A DNA stretch of 64,000 nucleotides from an uncultured Clostridia bacterium (GTDB lineage: Bacteria; Bacillota; Clostridia; Oscillospirales; Ruminococcaceae). The stretch covers positions 62,001 to 126,000 of the forward strand of contig CALWNQ010000005.1 in assembly GCA_944382875.1 (NCBI GenBank), in the 5' to 3' direction. Shown in pieces: positions 60,041-64,000 of the stretch. Under the pieces are notes generated by a model. The model saw only the letters and a list, made by a program, of their open reading frames with translations, was not told where the DNA came from and did not search any database. The stretch's first letter is position 1, and every line of letters begins with the position of its first letter. Both the position numbers and the translations under genes were made by a program.

Positions 60041-60069
60041 ATTATATACCAACGAGGTGTATTTTTCAA
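60041..60069 (-). promoter_or_regulatory. Promoter of nifS-nifU-mnmA
   Basis: On the minus strand, TTGAAA (60064-60069), 17-bp spacer, TATAAT (60041-60046). Confidence 0.7.
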
Positions 60070-60088
60070 TACCGTTCACAAAAAATTT

Positions 60089-60529
60089 TCATTTGGAAAA
60101 TTTTGCGCTCTCAGCCACCGCCATCCGGTCGCAGGCTTCGTTCTCCGGATGCCCGGCGTGGCCTTTCACCCACTGGTAGTTCATTTTGTGGCGTTCGAGG
60201 AGCGGCAGCAGTTTTTCCCACAAATCCACATTGAGCGCCGGGGATTTATCGGCTTTGCGCCAACCCTTGGATTTCCAGGAATACACCCAGCCCTTTGTAA
60301 TTGCGTCGATCACATATTTGGAATCGCTGACCAGCGTGACCTCGCAGCTGAATTTCAAAGCGGAAAGCCCCTCGATAACAGCGGTGAGCTCCATCCGGTT
60401 GTTGGTGGTGGCGGCTTCCCCGCCGCAAAGCTCCCGGCGGTGTTCCCCACAAACCAGAATCGCGCCCCAGCCTCCGGGTCCGGGATTGCCGCTGCACGCG
60501 CCGTCGGTATAAAGGGTAACCTGTTTCAT
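60089..60529 (-). CDS. rnhA: Ribonuclease HI
   Basis: Degrades RNA in RNA-DNA hybrids. The 146-residue protein has the DEDD residues in [31 protein letters not shown] and ENEACDRMA, and the basic-protrusion [19 protein letters not shown]. Single gene with its own promoter at 60561-60589 (minus: TTGCAT, 17 bp, TATACT). AGGAATGGC before the ATG. Confidence 0.95.
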   Translation of the reverse strand: MKQVTLYTDGACSGNPGPGGWGAILVCGEHRRELCGGEAATTNNRMELTAVIEGLSALKFSCEVTLVSDSKYVIDAITKGWVYSWKSKGWRKADKSPALNVDLWEKLLPLLERHKMNYQWVKGHAGHPENEACDRMAVAESAKFSK

Positions 60530-60560
60530 GCCATTCCTCCATCTTTGTTCCTAAACATTT

Positions 60561-60589
60561 AGTATACCGCATTTTTCCAAATAATGCAA
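60561..60589 (-). promoter_or_regulatory. Promoter of rnhA
   Basis: On the minus strand, TTGCAT (60584-60589), 17-bp spacer, TATACT (60561-60566). Confidence 0.65.
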
Positions 60590-60632
60590 CAGATTCCGCA
60601 GAAAAGCGGGGAAAGATTTTTTACGGAATCTG

Positions 60633-60661
60633 TTGACAAACGGAATAAAATCTGCTATGAT
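60633..60661 (+). promoter_or_regulatory. Promoter of T-box-leuS transcript
   Basis: TTGACA (60633-60638), 17-bp spacer, TATGAT (60656-60661). Confidence 0.8.
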
Positions 60662-60667
60662 GTAAGA

Positions 60668-60960
60668 AATATCAATACATGCTGTGACAGGGAAAAAGTC
60701 CTGCCCAGCCGCACTTTCAGAGAGCCGCCGGACGGTGTGAGGCGGTGTGCGGGGCCGGATGCGCTCGCCCTTGAGCTTCCCGCTGAACGGAGCTGCACCG
60801 ATTAGGTGTCCCTATTAGGCGCGGACGGGTTCTCCACCGTTACCAGAGGAGTGACATTCGGTTTGCCGGATGGAAAAGTGGGCGCTTGGCGCCAACAAGA
60901 ATGGTACCGCGGAAGTATGCTTTCGTTTCTTGCTTTGCAGGGAACGAAAGCTTTTTTGTT
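60668..60960 (+). promoter_or_regulatory. T-box leader upstream of leuS
   Basis: A 290-nt leader with a long stem I region rich in hairpins and the conserved T-box AAGAATGGTACCGCGG (60897-60912). The T-box is followed by a terminator, GCTTTCGTT paired with AACGAAAGC and a T-run (60919-60957). Uncharged tRNA-Leu would stabilise the antiterminator and allow leuS transcription. The specifier codon is not assigned by eye. Confidence 0.88.
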
Positions 60961-60986
60961 TGTCACAGAAACGAAAGGAAATGCGT

Positions 60987-63395
60987 ATGGAACACTATGA
61001 TTTTCGAGCCATTGAAAAGAAATGGCAGGATTACTGGGAGGAACACAACACCTTCCACGCCGAAAACGACTACACCAAACCCAAATTCTACGCTCTGGTC
61101 GAGTTCCCCTATCCGTCCGGACAGGGACTGCATGTTGGACATCCGCGCCCCTATACCGCGCTGGACATCGTCGCCCGCAAACGCCGTCTGGAGGGATACA
61201 ACGTCCTGTACCCGATGGGCTGGGACGCATTCGGCCTGCCGACCGAAAACTTTGCCATCAAAAACCACATTCATCCCGCCGAAGTCACCAAACGGAATGT
61301 CGCCCGCTTTAAAGCACAGCTGAAATCGCTGGGCCTTTCCTTTGACTGGCAGCGCGAAATCAACACCACCGATCCCGATTACTACAAATGGACTCAGTGG
61401 ATCTTTATCCAGCTCTTCAAAGCCGGCCTGGCCTACAAGAGCGAGATGAACGTCAACTGGTGTACCTCCTGCAAATGCGTACTGGCAAACGAGGAAGTCG
61501 TGGGCGGCGTCTGCGAACGCTGCGGCGGCGAGGTCATCCACAAGGTCAAATCCCAGTGGATGCTGAAAATCACTGCCTATGCCCAAAAGCTGATCGACGA
61601 CCTGGCCGATGTCAACTACATCGAGCGTGTCAAGACCTCCCAGATCAACTGGATCGGCCGCTCGACCGGCGCCGAAGTTGATTTTGGCACCACTGCCGGC
61701 GACACCCTCCGCGTCTACACCACCCGTCCCGACACCCTGTTCGGCGCAACCTATATGGTCGTTTCCCCCGAGCACCCCTTCATTGAAAAATGGGCGGATC
61801 AGCTCAAAAATATGGACGAAATCCGCGCTTACCAGAAAGAAGCCGCCAAAAAGTCCGACTTTGAGCGCACCGAGGTCAACAAGGACAAAACCGGCGTCCG
61901 CCTGGACGGCGTGATGGGCATTAACCCCGTCAACGGCAAGGAAATCCCGATCTTTATTTCCGACTACGTCCTGGTGAGCTATGGCACCGGCGCCATCATG
62001 GCGGTTCCGGCCCACGATACCCGCGACTACGAATTCGCCAAAAAGTTCAATCTGCCGATCATCGAAGTGGTCAAGGGCGGCGATATCGAGAAAGAAGCCT
62101 TTACCGACTGCGACACCGGCGTGATGGTCAACTCCGGATTCCTGGACGGCCTGACGGTCGAAGAGGCCAAGGAGAAGATCAAAGACTGGCTGACCGAAAC
62201 CGGCAAAGGCGAACGCAAAGTCAACTATAAGCTCCGCGACTGGGTATTTGCCCGCCAGCGTTACTGGGGCGAGCCGATTCCGATCGTCCACTGCGACCAC
62301 TGCGGTTATGTCCCGATCCCCGAAAGCGAACTGCCGCTCCGTCTGCCCGAGGTGGACAGCTACGAGCCGACCGAAGACGGCGAGTCCCCGCTCTCCAAGA
62401 TCGACAGCTTTGTCAACACCACCTGCCCCGTCTGCGGCCGTCCCGCCAAGCGAGAAACCGACACCATGCCCCAGTGGGCCGGTTCTTCCTGGTACTTCCT
62501 GCGCTACTGCGATCCGCACAACAATGAAGCGCTGGCTTCTCCCGAAGCGCTGAAATACTGGATGCCGGTTGACTGGTACAACGGCGGTATGGAGCACACC
62601 ACCCTGCACCTGCTCTACTCCCGGTTCTGGCACAAATTCCTCTACGATCAGGGCATCGTCCCCTGCAAGGAGCCTTACGCCAAACGCACCAGCCACGGCA
62701 TGGTTTTGGGTGAAAACGGCGAGAAGATGAGCAAATCCCGCGGCAACGTCATCAACCCGGACGACATCGTCCGCGACTTTGGCGCCGACACCCTGCGGCT
62801 CTATGAAATGTTCATGGGCGATTTTGAAAAGTCCGCTCCCTGGAGCATGGATTCCGTCCGCGGCTGCAAACGCTTCCTCGACCGCATCTGGAACCTCCGG
62901 AACATCCTGATCGACGGCGACAGCTACCGCAAAGAGCTGGAAACCCCGTTCCACCAGACCATTAAGAAGGTTTCCGAGGACATCGAGAACATGAAGTTCA
63001 ACACCGCCATCGCGGCGATGATGAGCCTTTTGAACCAGATCTCCGACAGCGGCGCCATCAACCGCGCCGAGTACCGCGACCTGCTGATTATCCTCAATCC
63101 CTTCGCCCCTCACATGACCGAAGAGCTGTTTGAGGAAATGGGCTTTGGCGGCCCGATCTCCTCCTGCCAGTGGGTGAAATGGGACGAGGAAAAATGCAAA
63201 GAATCCACCGTGGAAATCGTGGCGCAGGTCTGCGGCAAGATCCGCGCGAAGCTGACCGTTCCGGCCGACATCTCCCAGGAAGAAGCCATCGCCCTCGCCA
63301 AGGCGGAACCCCGTGTTGCCGCCGAAATCGAAGGCAAAAAGATTGTCAAAGAGCTCTATGTCAAGGGCAAACTGGTCAACATTGTGGCAAAATAA
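60987..63395 (+). CDS. leuS: Leucyl-tRNA synthetase
   Basis: Charges tRNA-Leu; class I. The 802-residue protein has the HIGH-type [12 protein letters not shown] at 41-52, the zinc-type [23 protein letters not shown] in part (first and last cysteines near 160-180), the CP1 editing domain with [14 protein letters not shown], and KMSKS (about 583-587). Start is ATG 60987 behind GAAAGGAA; an ATG two codons earlier overlaps that site. Regulated by the T-box. Confidence 0.98.
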   Translation: MEHYDFRAIEKKWQDYWEEHNTFHAENDYTKPKFYALVEFPYPSGQGLHVGHPRPYTALDIVARKRRLEGYNVLYPMGWDAFGLPTENFAIKNHIHPAEVTKRNVARFKAQLKSLGLSFDWQREINTTDPDYYKWTQWIFIQLFKAGLAYKSEMNVNWCTSCKCVLANEEVVGGVCERCGGEVIHKVKSQWMLKITAYAQKLIDDLADVNYIERVKTSQINWIGRSTGAEVDFGTTAGDTLRVYTTRPDTLFGATYMVVSPEHPFIEKWADQLKNMDEIRAYQKEAAKKSDFERTEVNKDKTGVRLDGVMGINPVNGKEIPIFISDYVLVSYGTGAIMAVPAHDTRDYEFAKKFNLPIIEVVKGGDIEKEAFTDCDTGVMVNSGFLDGLTVEEAKEKIKDWLTETGKGERKVNYKLRDWVFARQRYWGEPIPIVHCDHCGYVPIPESELPLRLPEVDSYEPTEDGESPLSKIDSFVNTTCPVCGRPAKRETDTMPQWAGSSWYFLRYCDPHNNEALASPEALKYWMPVDWYNGGMEHTTLHLLYSRFWHKFLYDQGIVPCKEPYAKRTSHGMVLGENGEKMSKSRGNVINPDDIVRDFGADTLRLYEMFMGDFEKSAPWSMDSVRGCKRFLDRIWNLRNILIDGDSYRKELETPFHQTIKKVSEDIENMKFNTAIAAMMSLLNQISDSGAINRAEYRDLLIILNPFAPHMTEELFEEMGFGGPISSCQWVKWDEEKCKESTVEIVAQVCGKIRAKLTVPADISQEEAIALAKAEPRVAAEIEGKKIVKELYVKGKLVNIVAK

Positions 63396-63484
63396 CACCC
63401 TCTCCGATTGACGGGGAAAACCGAAATTGCTCTGCTTACAGACACGAATCTATATAGAAATTAACTGTAGAGGAAGGTGTCAAA

Positions 63485-64000
63485 ATGCTTCATATTCTAT
63501 CCATCGGCAACAGCTTTTCCGAGGACGCCACCCGCTATCTCCAAGAAATTGCAAATTCCGATAACAACCCGATCTTTTGTCGAAACCTCAACATCGGCGG
63601 ATGCAGTCTGCAACGCCATGCAGATAATATCCGGCAAAATGCCGCCCAATATTGTTACCAAGCGGATGCCAAAATCGAAATGGCGGAAAACATTTCCATT
63701 CGGTCGGCACTGATGCGTGAAAAATGGGATATCGTCACCGTTCAGCAGGTAAGTCAACTGGCCGGATGTCCGGAAAGCTACGCGCCATATCTGCAGGAAG
63801 TGCTGGATGAAATTCGCCGCTGCCGTCCCGATGCCCATATTTGGTTTCATAGCACCTGGGCTTACGAATGGGGAAGCGACCATCCCGGATTCCGCACCTA
63901 TCAGTGCGACCAAAATGTAATGGCTGAAGCAATTTTAAAGACAACCGCCGAAATATCTGCCGCATATCATCTTCCCGTCATTCCAACCTGCCGTCTGATT
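63485..64000 (+). CDS. DUF4886-like SGNH protein, 3' end outside window
   Basis: Frame open from ATG 63485 to the window end (172 codons visible). LHILSIGNSFSEDATRYL at the start matches the DUF4886 block I, in which the Ser of GNSFS would be the SGNH nucleophile. VTVQQVSQLAG and IWFHSTWAYEWGS follow. GAGGAAGG precedes the ATG. No signal peptide, so probably cytosolic. The catalytic DxxH box must lie beyond the window. Confidence 0.8.
   Translation, partial: MLHILSIGNSFSEDATRYLQEIANSDNNPIFCRNLNIGGCSLQRHADNIRQNAAQYCYQADAKIEMAENISIRSALMREKWDIVTVQQVSQLAGCPESYAPYLQEVLDEIRRCRPDAHIWFHSTWAYEWGSDHPGFRTYQCDQNVMAEAILKTTAEISAAYHLPVIPTCRLI

Noticed and set aside
60963-63398. 811-codon frame antisense to leuS
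   Set aside because: leuS is unambiguous; the antisense product has no recognisable domain.
1-64000. Insertion sequences, prophage, tRNA/rRNA genes, CRISPR
   Set aside because: No transposase, integrase, phage structural gene, tRNA cloverleaf or CRISPR array was recognised; the XRE modules are the only mobile-looking DNA.

Overview
The window reads as a chromosomal segment of a spore-forming, anaerobic Clostridia-type Firmicute, most likely Oscillospiraceae/Ruminococcaceae. The grounds are spoIVA, spoVS and a SPOCS/LysM protein, a T-box leader on leuS, the split GlgC/GlgD pair, the paired radical-SAM genes of the TIGR03960/TIGR03936 type, an AsrC-like siroheme protein, GC-rich genes with AT-rich intergenic DNA, and frequent TTG/GTG starts behind strong Shine-Dalgarno sites. 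Genus-level placement is inference.

Layout: 1-3000 holds the end of purH and all of purD, split by an inserted regulator module (divergent DUF6809-like gene and two XRE repressors). 3100-6100 has a GH127-like glycosidase, a small membrane protein and a zinc-ribbon protein. 6090-9880 (minus strand) has a hypothetical gene, a small protein with an IscB-like PLMP/RRXRR domain behind a long leader, and two radical-SAM-associated genes. 9890-10800 is a second XRE/DUF6809 module. 10785-14480 has rarA, a nitroreductase/AraC pair and an AsrC-like protein. 14640-20730 has a 50-residue protein, a sporulation pair (SPOCS-LysM, spoIVA), a phosphoesterase and a short MetH-like methyltransferase. 20825-24540 has two surface proteins with near-identical anchors and promoters. 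24720-36160 is alpha-glucan metabolism: a GH13 hydrolase with a CPBP protease on the minus strand, then a GlgB-like protein, glgC, glgD, glgA and glgP on the plus strand. 36220-42300 holds methyltransferase/YerC, GNAT, then a PHP-CLC-Hsp33-YmdB operon and spoVS. 42370-46940 has a heterodimeric ABC exporter and a HEPN/MNT pair. 47070-57170 has a Cys-rich microprotein, NagZ-like GH3, methyltransferase, membrane protein, a kinase-like sensor, ung, flavin reductase-like protein, SDR, SGNH lipoprotein and YfhO-like protein. 57200-64000 has nifS-nifU-mnmA, rnhA, T-box-leuS and the start of a DUF4886 SGNH gene.

Most interesting: (1) Two modules, about 8.5 kb apart, each pair a DUF6809-like gene with divergent XRE repressor(s). 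In both the DUF6809 gene has a perfect TTGACA-17-TATAAT promoter overlapped by a palindromic operator. Both carry the same kind of left-end hairpin (loop GACAAGC, stems differing by compensating changes) and the same 20-bp right-hand repeat. They look like related mobile or exchangeable cassettes, one of them sitting inside a purine operon. (2) A 144-residue protein resembles the N-terminal PLMP domain of IscB without any nuclease domain and has a structured leader of about 155 nt, the position where IscB genes carry omega RNA. (3) The first gene of the glycogen operon is GlgB-like but appears to have lost the key residues in all four GH13 motifs, so it is probably a non-catalytic partner, next to GlgD, itself a non-catalytic GlgC paralogue. 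(4) In the HEPN/MNT pair the nucleotidyltransferase motifs are degenerate.
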